From assembly GCA_900465915.1 (NCBI GenBank), contig UBKJ01000002.1, positions 62,001-126,000 on the forward strand: 64,000 nt of DNA, in the 5' to 3' direction. The position numbers and the translations under genes are program-made. The notes under the pieces were generated by a model. The model had not been told where the DNA came from. It did not search any database and saw only the letters and a program-made list of their open reading frames with translations. Of the stretch, positions 31,046-42,768 are shown one piece after another; position 1 is the stretch's first letter; each line of letters opens with the position of its first letter. The stretch is from Hyphomicrobiales bacterium. GTDB taxonomy: Bacteria; Pseudomonadota; Alphaproteobacteria; Rhizobiales; Rhizobiaceae.

Positions 31046-31074
31046 GCCGGGGCGTTTATATTTATCGCCCCGGC
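31046..31074. other. Stem-loop at the end of the uvrB-tail remnant
   Basis: GCCGGGGCG, an 11-base AT-only loop, CGCCCCGGC: a 9-bp perfect stem. The loop contains the TAA stop of the remnant. No T-run on either strand; perhaps the original uvrB 3' end structure, or an mRNA end shared with the SDR gene. Confidence 0.5.
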
Positions 31075-31142
31075 CGGCCCGTCTTGCCGGGACGGCGTTT
31101 CCTGCGGGCGACCTCGACGGGGTCCTCGTAGGAGCCGACGCC
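31062..31142 (-). pseudogene. Orphan second copy of the uvrB 3' end (26 codons plus stop)
   Basis: Reads [20 protein letters not shown] then TGRPGR and TAA. The intact uvrB ends (31838-31918) with the same 26 codons except two conservative changes (PVE for PAE, ARRK for ARKK) and several silent changes, including each of the last four sense codons and the stop. Both copies have the same orientation, exactly 776 bases apart. The copy has no start and no upstream uvrB sequence: the homology ends at the first glycine codon. It is the far border of the segment that holds the glycosylase-like gene. Confidence 0.85.
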
Positions 31143-31196
31143 GATGCGGCAAAGGCTGTGGCGGGATCGAGAATGTGCAAGCTGTCAGAATGATGC

Positions 31197-31837
31197 CTAT
31201 CTATCGTCGGCCAATGCCCATTCAACCGCAGATTTGCTCTTTTCCCGCCCGATGATTGTGAAGCGGGAAAGATGTGGCAGGCCAACGAGTCGGAACCGAC
31301 CGCAATCGGCCTTGAATACGCGGACCTTGCCCCAGTTTGCCGGCATGCTCCCGATAGCTGTTGGTTGCACATCAAAATGGTCTGCCAAAGCACGGAAGAC
31401 GTCGCCGCCCATGGCAATGACCGTCTGGCGGGGATGTGCTGCGAGTATCCTGTCCCATAGCTGCAACCCGAAGGCCATTGCGGAGCGAGGTTCTTTCAAC
31501 GACTTCCAGCTTGGCGAGCGGAAGGGGACAAGGTTGCCTGACAGAACATGCTCGGGCTGGATACCGAGTTGTCGAAAGAGCAATAGCACCTGTGACTGCA
31601 GTGGAGACTGTCCCATTGCATAGCCGCCCCAACTTTCCAGCGCATATGCGCTGCCGTCTTCGACGGATATGTCGGGATGATCGGCTGGTGCGTTATTGCC
31701 ACCGGGGTTCAAGCCGAGAAAGGCGATTTTAGCTTCGCTAATTGTACGCCAAGGACAACTCAGCAAACGCCATCCAATAAGATCGCGACGCCTCGCATAT
31801 TCTGCGTCGATCTCCGATTTTATAAACTCGCGGTCCA

Positions 31838-31841
<4 letters not shown>
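31197..31841 (-). CDS. Uracil-DNA glycosylase-superfamily-like protein
   Basis: A 214-aa protein. The segment [14 protein letters not shown] resembles motif A of the MUG/TDG branch (G-x-N-P-G), and [10 protein letters not shown] near the C-terminus is in the place of motif B; between them [10 protein letters not shown] and [13 protein letters not shown] fit the alpha/beta fold. It may excise a damaged base, or be a non-catalytic relative. The start ATG overlaps the uvrB TGA by four bases, so it is translationally coupled to uvrB. Codon use and GC differ from all neighbours, which suggests transfer. The family assignment is by motif only. Confidence 0.65.
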
Positions 31842-34594
<2,753 letters not shown>

Positions 34595-34747
34595 GCCTCC
34601 AATATGGAATTTCAGAGGCCAAATGAAAAGGGCGCGCGGGCGAAATCCGCATGCTCCTGACGGGCCGTTGTCAGGAGGATCGGGGGCTTTTCAAGCGGCG
34701 GCGTTTGTCTCATAGTCGCCGCCGATTCAACATCGAGGTGAAGACTG

Positions 34748-35137
34748 ATGAGCGAAGAAGACACGCCGAAGGGCACGCTGACCATCCGCGTATCCGCCAT
34801 GCCCAAGGACGCCAATTCGGCCTACGACATCTTCGGCGGCTGGGTGATGGCGCAGATGGACATGGCGGCCGGCATCCGCTCCGCCGAGCGCGCCAAGGGG
34901 CGCACGGTGACGGCGGCGGTGCGCGAAATGTCCTTCGCGCGGCCGGTGAAGATCGGCGACACGCTCTGCGTCTACACGGACATCACGCGGGTGGGCCGCA
35001 CCTCCATCACGCTGCGGGTCGAGGCCTGGGCGAAGCGCTATCTCAGCGACCGGCGCGACCTCGTCACCCATGCCGAGTTCATCATGGTGGCGCTGGACGC
35101 GGACGGCAAGCCGACGCCGGTGCCGCAGGACGACTGA
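34748..35137 (+). CDS. Acyl-CoA thioesterase, YciA type
   Basis: A 129-aa hot-dog thioesterase. The family blocks are SANDIFGGW-like NSAYDIFGGWVMAQMDMAAG, VREMSFARPVKIGDTLCVYT and the C-terminal THAEFIMVALDADGKP. It hydrolyses acyl-CoA to free acid and CoA in the cytoplasm. The start has ATCGAGGTGAAG upstream. It diverges from uvrB and ends five bases from the convergent extensin-like gene. Confidence 0.9.
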   Translation: MSEEDTPKGTLTIRVSAMPKDANSAYDIFGGWVMAQMDMAAGIRSAERAKGRTVTAAVREMSFARPVKIGDTLCVYTDITRVGRTSITLRVEAWAKRYLSDRRDLVTHAEFIMVALDADGKPTPVPQDD

Positions 35138-35142
35138 CCGGG

Positions 35143-36018
35143 TCAGCGGCAGGCGCGATGGCCGTTGCGGCGCTGCATCAGGTCGAAATGGAAATGGTCG
35201 GCGTGCTCGGGATTGTAGCCCGGCCCGAGCACGGTGGTGAAATAGCCGCAGGCGCCGGCGCGCACGCTGTTGAGCAGGCCCTTCTCGCGGAAGGCGAAGA
35301 AGCCCGGCCGGCGCACCATGACGTCCTTGCCGTTGTTGAGCACGATGCGCGTCACGTCGATGGCGTCGCCATGGGCGTGCTCGGAGATCTTCGCGCCGCG
35401 GCGGTGGTTCATGGTGCGGCAGGAATAGCCGCCGGCGTTGTAGATGGTGTTGACGCCCGACAGATAGCGCAGCCGCGCCGCCTGCTGGAGGTCGCCCTTG
35501 ATCCAGCGCGCGAAGGCCTCGGTGACGCGGCAGTTCAGCGTCGCCGCCGGCTTGAAGGCGATGGAGCCGCCGGCGAAGCCCGACACCTCGATGGGATTGT
35601 CGATGCGGCAGGATTCGGACTGGTAGATCGGCGGCTTTTCGCGGAACACCACGCCCAGCCGCTTCAGCCGCGTGCGGCAGGCGGCCTCGTCGGCGGCCAT
35701 GAAGCGCTCGCCCGTGGCGACCGGATTGTCCATCGGCGCGGGAAAGCCGTAGTCGCCGGCGTAGCGCGGCTCGGCGGCGGATTGCGGGCCGGGACGGGCG
35801 ACATGCGTCTCCTCGTCCTCAGCCAGGCCGACGACGCGGTCCTCCGGCGGCGGCGCGGCCTGCGACATGGGCGCGTCGACCGTATCGCTCGTATCGCCCG
35901 AGCCCACTTCGGCCTGCGGGCGCGGCGCGCTTCCGCCCGAGCAGCCGGCGGCCAGCGCCAGGAGCGCGAGGGAGGCCGCGGCGAGAACGCGGCGCATGGG
36001 AATGGTCGGCTGCCTCAT
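35143..36018 (-). CDS. Extensin-like family lipoprotein
   Basis: A 291-aa secreted protein. The signal ends in lipobox LALAAGC, so it is probably lipid-anchored. After a Pro/Asp-rich linker the extensin-like C-terminal domain runs from about residue 100: FMAADEAACRTRLKRLGVVF, SCRIDNPIEV, a likely metal site CRTMNHRRGAKISEHAHGDA and HADHFHFDLMQRRNGHRAC. The H/D arrangement recalls D,D-peptidases of the VanY/M15 kind, so peptidoglycan cleavage is possible but unproved. Six or more cysteines suggest disulfides. It depends on Lgt for anchoring. Confidence 0.87.
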   Translation of the reverse strand: MRQPTIPMRRVLAAASLALLALAAGCSGGSAPRPQAEVGSGDTSDTVDAPMSQAAPPPEDRVVGLAEDEETHVARPGPQSAAEPRYAGDYGFPAPMDNPVATGERFMAADEAACRTRLKRLGVVFREKPPIYQSESCRIDNPIEVSGFAGGSIAFKPAATLNCRVTEAFARWIKGDLQQAARLRYLSGVNTIYNAGGYSCRTMNHRRGAKISEHAHGDAIDVTRIVLNNGKDVMVRRPGFFAFREKGLLNSVRAGACGYFTTVLGPGYNPEHADHFHFDLMQRRNGHRACR

Positions 36019-36219
36019 GATCCCGGCCCGTGCTTGACAAAAGGCGCATGCGCGCCAGCTTGCAAATCAGGTTAGAATAGAAGCGTAAAGGAAGAGTCAG
36101 CGGCGCGATTAACCCCTGTGGCGCAAAGGGGGCGGCGCGCGGTTGGCGAAATTTTCACGTCTGCGGCCTATCCTCCCGCGCCGGCCCGTCCACCATCCCC
36201 TTTCGGAAAATCCGTCCCC

Positions 36220-36570
36220 ATGTCAGTCCTGCTTTCGCCGACCGTCCTGCCGATCCTGCTTTTGATCGGCTCCAACGTCTTCATGACCATCGCCTGGTAC
36301 GGGCATCTCAAATTCGCCAGCGCGCCGCTGCCGATGGTGATCGGCGTGAGCTGGTGCATCGCGCTGGTCGAATATTGCCTGGCCGTGCCGGCCAACCGCA
36401 TCGGCCACACCGTCTATTCGGCGGCGCAGCTCAAGACCATGCAGGAGGTGATCACGCTGACCGTGTTCAGCCTGTTCTCCGTCTTCTACCTCAAGGAATC
36501 GATCACCTGGCAGCAGATGATGGGCTTCGCGCTGATCGCCGGCGGCGCGGCGCTGATCGTCAAAGGTTGA
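36220..36570 (+). CDS. DMT-superfamily small membrane protein (DUF486)
   Basis: A 116-aa protein with four hydrophobic helices of the DUF486 family. Key segments are NVFMTIAWYGHLKF, SWCIALVEYCLAVPANRIGH and LKTMQEVITLTVFSLFSVFY. It is related to the small multidrug resistance fold; no substrate is established for the family. The ATG at 36220 has only a weak ribosome site (CGGAAAA). Its stop abuts the convergent EamA gene, with no space for a terminator. The 201-base gap before it shows no other gene. Confidence 0.87.
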   Translation: MSVLLSPTVLPILLLIGSNVFMTIAWYGHLKFASAPLPMVIGVSWCIALVEYCLAVPANRIGHTVYSAAQLKTMQEVITLTVFSLFSVFYLKESITWQQMMGFALIAGGAALIVKG

Positions 36571-37479
36571 CTATTCCGCCGCTTCCGCGAGCGGGGCGTC
36601 GCCGTCCTCGGCGCGCCACAGCATGGGCAGGATCTCCACCGCCAGCATGGCGGCGAACAGCAGGCCGCAGCCGACGAAGCCGATCGGCGGCAGCCGCTCG
36701 CCGAGGAAGATCGCGCCGAACAGCGCCGCGAACAGCGCCTCCGACGACAGGAAGATCGCCGCCTGCGCCGAGGTGGTGTAGCGCTGCGCGACCGTTTGCA
36801 GCGTGAAGCCGATGCCGCAGGAGAAGGCGCCGGTGAAGAGAATCTCCTTCCAGGCCAGCGCCAGCGCGCTCCAGCGCACGTCCTCCAGCGCGAAGGCGGC
36901 GGCGAGGCCGACCGCGGCCGACAAGGCGACCTGGGTGAAGCTGATCAGCATCGGCCGGCCGGCGTCGCGCGCCTTGCCGACCAGAATCACCTGCAAGGCC
37001 CAGAACAGGGCGCCGGCGATCACCAGCCAGTCGCCCTGCTTGAGCGCCGAGAGCTGGCCGCCCGACAGGAGGAAGATGCCGGCGAGGCAGGCGGCGGCGC
37101 AGGGCCAGACCACCGGATGCGGCCATGTGCGGAACAGCGCCACGCCCAGCACCGGCACGATGACGACATAGAGCCCGGTGAGGAAGCCGGCGTTGGTGAC
37201 CGAGGTGGTGACGAGGCCGAACTGCTGCAGCGCCATGCCGATGAAGAAGGAGAGGCCGACGCCGAGGATCTTCAGGCGCTGAGCCGGGGTGACGGGCTTT
37301 TTCGCCCGCCGCGCCTCGGCGACGGCCATGGGCAGCACGGTGAGGGACGCCACCACCGAGCGCACGCCGATGAACAGCAGCGGCCCGATGCCGGCCATGG
37401 CGGTGGACTGCGCGACGAAGCCCATGCCCCAGATGCATCCGGCGAGCAGGAGGAGCAGGTTGGCTTGAACGCGGGTCAT
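36571..37479 (-). CDS. EamA-type DMT transporter
   Basis: A 302-aa inner-membrane protein with ten predicted helices in two EamA repeats; the first begins MTRVQANLLLLLAGCIWGMG and the second near GDWLVIAGALFWALQVILVG. The TTSAQAAIFLSSEALFAALF block is typical of the YdcZ/RhaT-like exporters. Likely exports a metabolite or amino acid. The ATG at 37479 was chosen because the MTRVQANLLLL start is canonical; the frame is open upstream. Confidence 0.88.
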   Translation of the reverse strand: MTRVQANLLLLLAGCIWGMGFVAQSTAMAGIGPLLFIGVRSVVASLTVLPMAVAEARRAKKPVTPAQRLKILGVGLSFFIGMALQQFGLVTTSVTNAGFLTGLYVVIVPVLGVALFRTWPHPVVWPCAAACLAGIFLLSGGQLSALKQGDWLVIAGALFWALQVILVGKARDAGRPMLISFTQVALSAAVGLAAAFALEDVRWSALALAWKEILFTGAFSCGIGFTLQTVAQRYTTSAQAAIFLSSEALFAALFGAIFLGERLPPIGFVGCGLLFAAMLAVEILPMLWRAEDGDAPLAEAAE

Positions 37480-37826
37480 GACGGCCTCGGTGGAGAAATG
37501 CGCAAACGGGACGCCGCTGCTATAGGGGCTGGACGGCGGCGGGGCAAGGGGAGGGCCGGATTTCGGCCCGCGCGCTTTCGCGCGCCGCGCATCTGAGACG
37601 CGCATTTTGGGGATGAAATGATCGCCGGAAATGCTATAGTTCACGGCGGCAATTCGAACGGTTCCGAGGCCCGGCGCTTCGGCGACCGTTTTCTTTTTGT
37701 GTCGAGCGCGGTTCGCCGGCGTTCGGAAAGGCGCCCGGTCCCGCCGGACGGGCGGGGTGGGCAAATCTAATCGCCGGCGCGCTTCATGGCGATCCATGGC
37801 GCGCCGGACGCAGGAAAGGACTGGGT
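37480..37826. other. Divergent intergenic region, EamA gene / greA
   Basis: 347 bases with no supported gene. A -10-like CTATAG at about 37632-37637 could serve greA but has no good -35. A frame reading into greA from 37697 exists but its protein looks random. Confidence 0.5.
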
Positions 37827-38300
37827 ATGGAAAAGTTCCCTATGACCCCTCGCGGTTTCGAGAAGCTCAAGGAAGAGCTGCGCTGGCGTCAGCAATCGGA
37901 GCGTCCGCGCATCATCGAGGCCATCGCCGAGGCGCGCGCCCATGGCGATCTGTCGGAAAACGCCGAATATCACGCCGCCAAGGAAGCCCAGAGCCTCAAT
38001 GAAGGCCGCATCAACGAGCTGGAGGACCTGGTGGCGCGCGCCGAGGTGATCGACGTGTCGAAGCTCTCCGGCGACCGCATCAAGTTCGGCGCCACCGTCA
38101 CCATGATCGACGAGGACACCGAGGAAGAGAAGATCTACCAGATCGTCGGCGACCAGGAAGCCGATGTGAAGGAAGGCCGCATCTCCATCTCCTCGCCCAT
38201 CGCCCGCGCGATGATCGGCAAGGGCGAGGGCGACACGATCGAGGTCAACGCCCCCGGCGGCTCGCGGTCCTACGAGATCGTCGCGCTCAAATTCGTCTGA
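37827..38300 (+). CDS. greA: Transcription elongation factor GreA
   Basis: A 157-aa factor that enters the RNA polymerase secondary channel and triggers cleavage of backtracked RNA. N-terminal coiled coil with the acidic tip [20 protein letters not shown], and the C-terminal FKBP-like domain ending [20 protein letters not shown]. The start ([18 protein letters not shown]) has AAAGGA upstream. The LPS glycosyltransferase follows after eight bases. Confidence 0.97.
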   Translation: MEKFPMTPRGFEKLKEELRWRQQSERPRIIEAIAEARAHGDLSENAEYHAAKEAQSLNEGRINELEDLVARAEVIDVSKLSGDRIKFGATVTMIDEDTEEEKIYQIVGDQEADVKEGRISISSPIARAMIGKGEGDTIEVNAPGGSRSYEIVALKFV

Positions 38301-38308
38301 CCGTCCCC

Positions 38309-39361
38309 GTGCGCATCCCGGTCCAGGACGTCGAGGTCGTCGCGCCCAATTTCAAGCGCCGCCTGTCGGGCGTCACGTCGACCATCGTGCAGCTCATCCC
38401 CCTGCAAAGGGCGCGCGGCATGCGCGTGGCGACGATGGGGCCGGGACTGCCGGACAGCCTGCCGCATCTGGGCTGGGGCGCGCTTTCCGCCTTCTGGGGC
38501 CGGCCGCAGGGCCGCCGCTTCCGCATCTGGCACGCGCGGCGCAACATCGAGATGATGGCCGGGATCGCCATGCGCGACATCCTGCGCATGCGGCTGAGGC
38601 TGGTCTTCACCTCGGCCGCGCAGCGCGACCACAAGCCCTTCACCAAATGGCTGATCCGCCGCATGAACGCGGTCATCGCCACCTCGGGCCGCTCGGGCAG
38701 TTTTTTGCGCGTGCCGCACGAGGTGATCATGCACGGGGTCGACCTGGAGCGCTTCCACCCGCCGCGCGGCGGCGAGGACGATTTCGCGCAGAGCGGCCTG
38801 CCGGGCAAATACGCGGTCGGCTGCTTCGGGCGCGTGCGCCATTCCAAGGGCACCGACCTCTTCGTCGACGCCATGATCGCGCTCTTGCCCAAATATCCCG
38901 ACTGGACGGCGGTGATCACCGGGCGCACGACGGCCGAGCACAAGGGCTTCGAGGACGGGTTGCGGGCGAAGATCGCCGCCGCCGGGCTCGAGAAACGCAT
39001 CCTCATCCTCGGCGAGGTGCCGGACGTGCGCGTCTGGTACCGGCGGCTGACGCTTTATGTGGCGCCGTCGCGCAACGAGGGCTTCGGCCTCACGCCGCTG
39101 GAGGCCATGGCCTCGCAAACGGCGGTGGTGGCGAGCGACGCCGGGGCCTATGCCGAGATGATCGTGGACGGGGTGGGAAGTGTGGCGCCCGCCGGCGACG
39201 GCGCGGCGCTGACCGCGGCGATCGAGCCCTATCTCGCCGATCCGGCGATGACGGCGCGGGCCGGAGAGGCCGCGCTCGCCCATGTGCGGGAGAATTTTCC
39301 GCTCGAAAAGGAGGCCGCCGCCATCGGCGCGGTCTATGAGCGGGTCTTCGCGGGCTTGTAA
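38309..39361 (+). CDS. wadC: LPS core glycosyltransferase, WadC/LpcC-like mannosyltransferase
   Basis: A 350-aa GT4-family glycosyltransferase (GT-B fold). The N-terminal acceptor domain starts DVEVVAPNFKRRLSGVTSTI, a stretch characteristic of LpcC of Rhizobium and WadC of Brucella, which add mannose to the LPS inner core. The donor domain has GCFGRVRHSKGTDLFVDAMI and the EX7E motif in RNEGFGLTPLEAMASQ. It starts with GTG eight bases after greA. Brucella wadC is also beside greA as I recall it, which supports the symbol. In Brucella this core branch hides the bacterium from innate immunity. Confidence 0.82.
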   Translation: MRIPVQDVEVVAPNFKRRLSGVTSTIVQLIPLQRARGMRVATMGPGLPDSLPHLGWGALSAFWGRPQGRRFRIWHARRNIEMMAGIAMRDILRMRLRLVFTSAAQRDHKPFTKWLIRRMNAVIATSGRSGSFLRVPHEVIMHGVDLERFHPPRGGEDDFAQSGLPGKYAVGCFGRVRHSKGTDLFVDAMIALLPKYPDWTAVITGRTTAEHKGFEDGLRAKIAAAGLEKRILILGEVPDVRVWYRRLTLYVAPSRNEGFGLTPLEAMASQTAVVASDAGAYAEMIVDGVGSVAPAGDGAALTAAIEPYLADPAMTARAGEAALAHVRENFPLEKEAAAIGAVYERVFAGL

Positions 39362-39386
39362 CGTTAGCGCGTGACCCGGCGTAACG

Positions 39387-39857
39387 TTATAGAATCATCA
39401 GCGGCTCGTCCTTGACCGGACGGATGGTCAGCGCCGTGCGCACCGAATCCACGTTGGGCGCGGCGGTCAGCTCCTCGATGACGAAGGTCTGGAAGCTGTT
39501 GAGGTCGCGCGCCACGCAATGGAGCAGAAAGTCGGATTCGCCCGACACCATCCAGGCGCGCCGCACCAGCGGCCAGTGCTTGGTCTTCTCGGCGAAAGCC
39601 TTCAGGTCCGCGTCGGCCTGCCGGTGCAGCCCGACCGAGCAGAAGGCCACCAGGTCCTGCCCCAGCGCGTTGCCGTTCAGGATCGCGCGATAGCCGCGGA
39701 TGACGCCGCTTTCCTCCAGCTTGCGCACGCGGCGCAGGCAGGGCGGGGCCGAAATGCCGACCCGTTCGGCCAGCTCCACATTGGTGATGCGCCCGTCGTT
39801 CTGAAGCTCCCGCAGGATTTTCCAGTCAATTTCGTCCAGATCGGCCTTGATCGGCAT
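39387..39857 (-). CDS. Lrp/AsnC-family regulator
   Basis: A 156-aa regulator. The helix-turn-helix lies in DEIDWKILRELQNDGRITNV and ELAERVGISAPPCLRRVRKL; the C-terminal RAM domain has DLVAFCSVGLHRQADADLKA and the G-x-D-like effector motif SGESDFLLHCVARDL. The ATG at 39857 has CGGAG upstream. It would respond to an amino acid; the target is not evident, since the neighbours are trkH (same strand, upstream) and the convergent LPS gene. Confidence 0.9.
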   Translation of the reverse strand: MPIKADLDEIDWKILRELQNDGRITNVELAERVGISAPPCLRRVRKLEESGVIRGYRAILNGNALGQDLVAFCSVGLHRQADADLKAFAEKTKHWPLVRRAWMVSGESDFLLHCVARDLNSFQTFVIEELTAAPNVDSVRTALTIRPVKDEPLMIL

Positions 39858-39982
39858 GCAAAACTCCGTGCGCAAGGAAATTTCATTTTGCGGCAATTAT
39901 AGAATATTCGCCGCGGCTGTGGCGCAATCTATTCATGCTCATATCAAAAGCCAGGGCGGGGTGTAAACCGGGCAGGCGGCCT

Positions 39983-41512
39983 TCAGCGCACCCAAAAGGC
40001 GCGTGTGAACAGGATAAACACGGTGACGAGTTCGAGCCGCCCGGCCAGCATCAGGAAAGACAGAATCCACAGCGCGGGGTCGCGGATGGTGGAGAAATTG
40101 CCGACCGGGCCGATGGTGTCGCCCAGGCCCGGCCCGACATTGGACAGCGCCGTCAGCGAGCCGGTGAAGGCGGAGACGAAGTCGAGCCCCAGCACCGACA
40201 GGAGCACCGCGCCGATGATCAGCGAGGCGCTGTAGAGGAAGAGATAGAGGAGCACGTTCTGCGCGATGTCGCCCGACAGCTCCGACGAGCCGTAGCGGAT
40301 CTTGATCACCGCATGCGGCATGATCAGCCGCGCCATGTTGGCGCGCGCCAGGCTCCACAGGATGATGAGGCGGTTCATCTTGATGCCGCCCGAGGTGGAG
40401 CCGGCGCAGCCGCCGAGGAAGGAGGCGAGGAAGAAGATGCCGACGGCCGGCGGCCCCCACAGCGAATAGTCCTCGGTGGCGTAGCCGGTGGTGGTGATGA
40501 CCGAGACGAAGTGGAACGAGGCCGAGATCAGCGCCTGGCCGAAGGGCAGGCCGCTGTGCAAATGCAGGATCAGCGCCAGGCTGAGGCTGCATCCGGCGAC
40601 GATGGTGAAGAACAGCTTGACCTGCGGGTCGACCTGCGCCGTCAGCCGCTGCGGCATGGCGGCCTTGATGAACAGCACGAAGGGCATGGCGGCCAGCGTC
40701 ATGAAGACGGTGGCGACGATGAGCAATGTGCGGTTGCCGTGATAGAAGCCGAGCGAGGCGTCGTGGGTGGAGAAGCCGGCGGTGGCGATGGTGGTGAGGC
40801 CGTGATTGACGGCGTCGAAGACGCTCATGCCGACGACGAAATAGGCGACGGTGCAGATGGCCGTGAGCCCGGCATAGGCGACGACGATGCCGAGCGCGAT
40901 CTGGTTCATGCGCGGCAGGATCTTTTCCGACTTGTCGGAGGATTCCATGTGGAACAGCGCCAGCCCGCCGGCGCGCAGCGACGGCAGCAGCAGAAGCGCT
41001 AGGCCGATGAAGCCGACGCCGCCGACCCAGCACAGGAGCGAGCGCCACAGAAGAATGCCGCGCTGCATGTTGTCGAGGCCGGTCAGCGCCGTCGCCCCGG
41101 TGGAGGTGACGCCGGACATGGATTCGAAGAAGGCGGTGGCGTAGCTGATCGGCAGGTGCGAGAAATAGAGCGGGATCGAGCCGAGGAAGGCCGCCGTCAG
41201 CCACAGGCAGGTGGTGAGCAGGAAGCCCAGACGCGGCGTGAAGCGCGTCGGCGGGCCTTGCGTGGCGGCGAGGAACAGCATGGAGATCGCGCCGGTGGCG
41301 GCGGCGGAGCGCACGAAGACCGACCAGTCGTCGCTGCCGTCGCGCAGGTCGACCATGGCCGGCAGCAGCATGACCCCCGCCATGACGAGGCCGAAACGCG
41401 CGCATATATTGGCGACGGTCTTGTAAATGGTTTCGGCTCCGGCGGTCGGGACAGTTTCAGCGCCTGCTTTTCTAGAGCATTTCGCGGCCGAATGGAAACA
41501 CCGCCGTCGCAT
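39983..41512 (-). CDS. trkH: TrkH-family potassium uptake protein
   Basis: A 509-aa inner-membrane K+ channel subunit with four M1-P-M2 repeats. Selectivity-loop segments include SGVTSTGATALTG, LTTIATAGFSTHD, VITTTGYATEDYS and LSNVGPGLGDTI; ligand-gating by TrkA is expected. The start is uncertain. Similarity to TrkH begins near IYKTVANICARFGLV, but no ATG, GTG or TTG lies just before it; the only upstream ATG in frame (41512) is inside a dispersed repeat, giving an odd N-terminus MRRRCFHSAAKCSRKAG. The next ATG (41383) would cut the first helix. No trkA is in the window. Confidence 0.9.
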   Translation of the reverse strand: MRRRCFHSAAKCSRKAGAETVPTAGAETIYKTVANICARFGLVMAGVMLLPAMVDLRDGSDDWSVFVRSAAATGAISMLFLAATQGPPTRFTPRLGFLLTTCLWLTAAFLGSIPLYFSHLPISYATAFFESMSGVTSTGATALTGLDNMQRGILLWRSLLCWVGGVGFIGLALLLLPSLRAGGLALFHMESSDKSEKILPRMNQIALGIVVAYAGLTAICTVAYFVVGMSVFDAVNHGLTTIATAGFSTHDASLGFYHGNRTLLIVATVFMTLAAMPFVLFIKAAMPQRLTAQVDPQVKLFFTIVAGCSLSLALILHLHSGLPFGQALISASFHFVSVITTTGYATEDYSLWGPPAVGIFFLASFLGGCAGSTSGGIKMNRLIILWSLARANMARLIMPHAVIKIRYGSSELSGDIAQNVLLYLFLYSASLIIGAVLLSVLGLDFVSAFTGSLTALSNVGPGLGDTIGPVGNFSTIRDPALWILSFLMLAGRLELVTVFILFTRAFWVR

Positions 41513-41547
41513 AAAGGCGGCGGAAACAAAGAGATAGGGCGGCGATC
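41472..41547. repeat. Dispersed intergenic repeat, copy 2
   Basis: Matches 475-560 in its two ends: TCTAGAGCATT with CGCGGCCG, and GGCGGCGGAAACAAAGAGA with TAGGGCGGCG. It lies in the divergent gap between trkH and trxB and overlaps the only upstream start codon of trkH. Confidence 0.55.
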
Positions 41548-41781
41548 CGGTTGCGGCGGATCGAAAGGCGGCTTGAAGCGTTTCCGCGCCGATGGAATCG
41601 TCGGGGCGGGCGACAAGCTTGTGGCTAAAGCCGCGCGCGCGGCTGTCGAACCTTGCATTCGGACGGGGCCGGTCCTACCTTGGCGGGGCATGCGGCGTCG
41701 CGACGCCGGCGGCGTGCGGGGGCTTGCGCCCCGCGGGGCCTCCAATCGCGCCTTTCATCGAATTTCGGACCGGAGTATCCC

Positions 41782-42756
41782 ATGTCCCAGCGTCACGCGC
41801 CCGTCATCGTCATCGGCTCCGGTCCCGCCGGCTACACGGCCGCGATCTACGCCGCGCGCGCCATGCTGAAACCGCTGATCGTCGCCGGCCTGCAGCAGGG
41901 CGGGCAATTGATGATCACCACGGACGTCGAGAACTATCCGGGCTACGCCGAGCCGGTGCAGGGCCCGTGGATGATGGAGCAGATGGCCAAGCAGGCCGAG
42001 CATGTCGGCGCGGAGATCGTGCACGACATCATCGTCGAGGCCGAGATCGGCCAGCGGCCGTTCCGGCTGCGCGGCGATTCGGGCGTGGTCTACACCTGCG
42101 ACGCGCTGATCATCGCCACCGGCGCGCAGGCCAAATGGCTGGGGCTCGAAAGCGAGCAGACCTTCATGGGCGGCGGCGTCTCGGCCTGCGCCACCTGCGA
42201 CGGCTTCTTCTATCGCGGCCGCGACGTGGTCGTGGTCGGCGGCGGCAACACGGCCGTCGAGGAGGCGCTGTACCTGTCGCATATCGCGAAAAGCGTGACC
42301 GTGGTGCATCGCCGCGACGGCTTCCGCGCCGAAAAGATCATGCAGGACCGGCTGCTGGCGCGCCAGAACGTGCGCGTGGTGTGGAACAGCGTGGTCGACG
42401 AGATCCTCGGGACCGAGGCCAGGCCGCCGATGGGGGCGACGGTGACCGGCGTGCGGCTCAAAAACGTCGCCACCGGCGAGACGAGCGAGCTGGAGACGCA
42501 CGGCGTCTTCGTCGCCATCGGCCACGCGCCGGCGGTGTCGCTGTTCGAGGGCAAGCTGCGGCAGAAGCCGAACGGCTATCTGTGGACGGCGCCGGACTCG
42601 ACGGCGACGGACGTGCCGGGCGTGTTCGCGGCCGGCGACGTCACCGACGACGTCTACCGGCAGGCGGTCACCGCCGCCGGCATGGGATGCATGGCGGCGC
42701 TGGAGGCCGAACGCTATCTCGCCGCACAGGAGCCGCTGCACGAAGCCGCGGAGTAA
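41782..42756 (+). CDS. trxB: Thioredoxin reductase
   Basis: A 324-aa FAD/NADPH enzyme that reduces thioredoxin. FAD site VIGSGPAGYTAAIYAARA, redox-active CATC in SACATCDGFFYRG (residues near 135-138), NADPH site VVVGGGNTAVEEALYLS and the C-terminal FAD block GVFAAGDVTDDVYRQAVTAA. The ATG at 41782 has CGGAG upstream. The LysR regulator gene follows after 12 bases; trxB with an LsrB-type regulator is a conserved rhizobial pair, and LsrB responds to redox stress. Confidence 0.96.
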   Translation: MSQRHAPVIVIGSGPAGYTAAIYAARAMLKPLIVAGLQQGGQLMITTDVENYPGYAEPVQGPWMMEQMAKQAEHVGAEIVHDIIVEAEIGQRPFRLRGDSGVVYTCDALIIATGAQAKWLGLESEQTFMGGGVSACATCDGFFYRGRDVVVVGGGNTAVEEALYLSHIAKSVTVVHRRDGFRAEKIMQDRLLARQNVRVVWNSVVDEILGTEARPPMGATVTGVRLKNVATGETSELETHGVFVAIGHAPAVSLFEGKLRQKPNGYLWTAPDSTATDVPGVFAAGDVTDDVYRQAVTAAGMGCMAALEAERYLAAQEPLHEAAE

Positions 42757-42768
42757 AGAGGGGAAACA

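Noticed and set aside
37697..37826. Plus-strand frame running into the start of greA in another frame
   Set aside because: Random-looking, arginine-rich product overlapping greA; greA has its own ribosome site.
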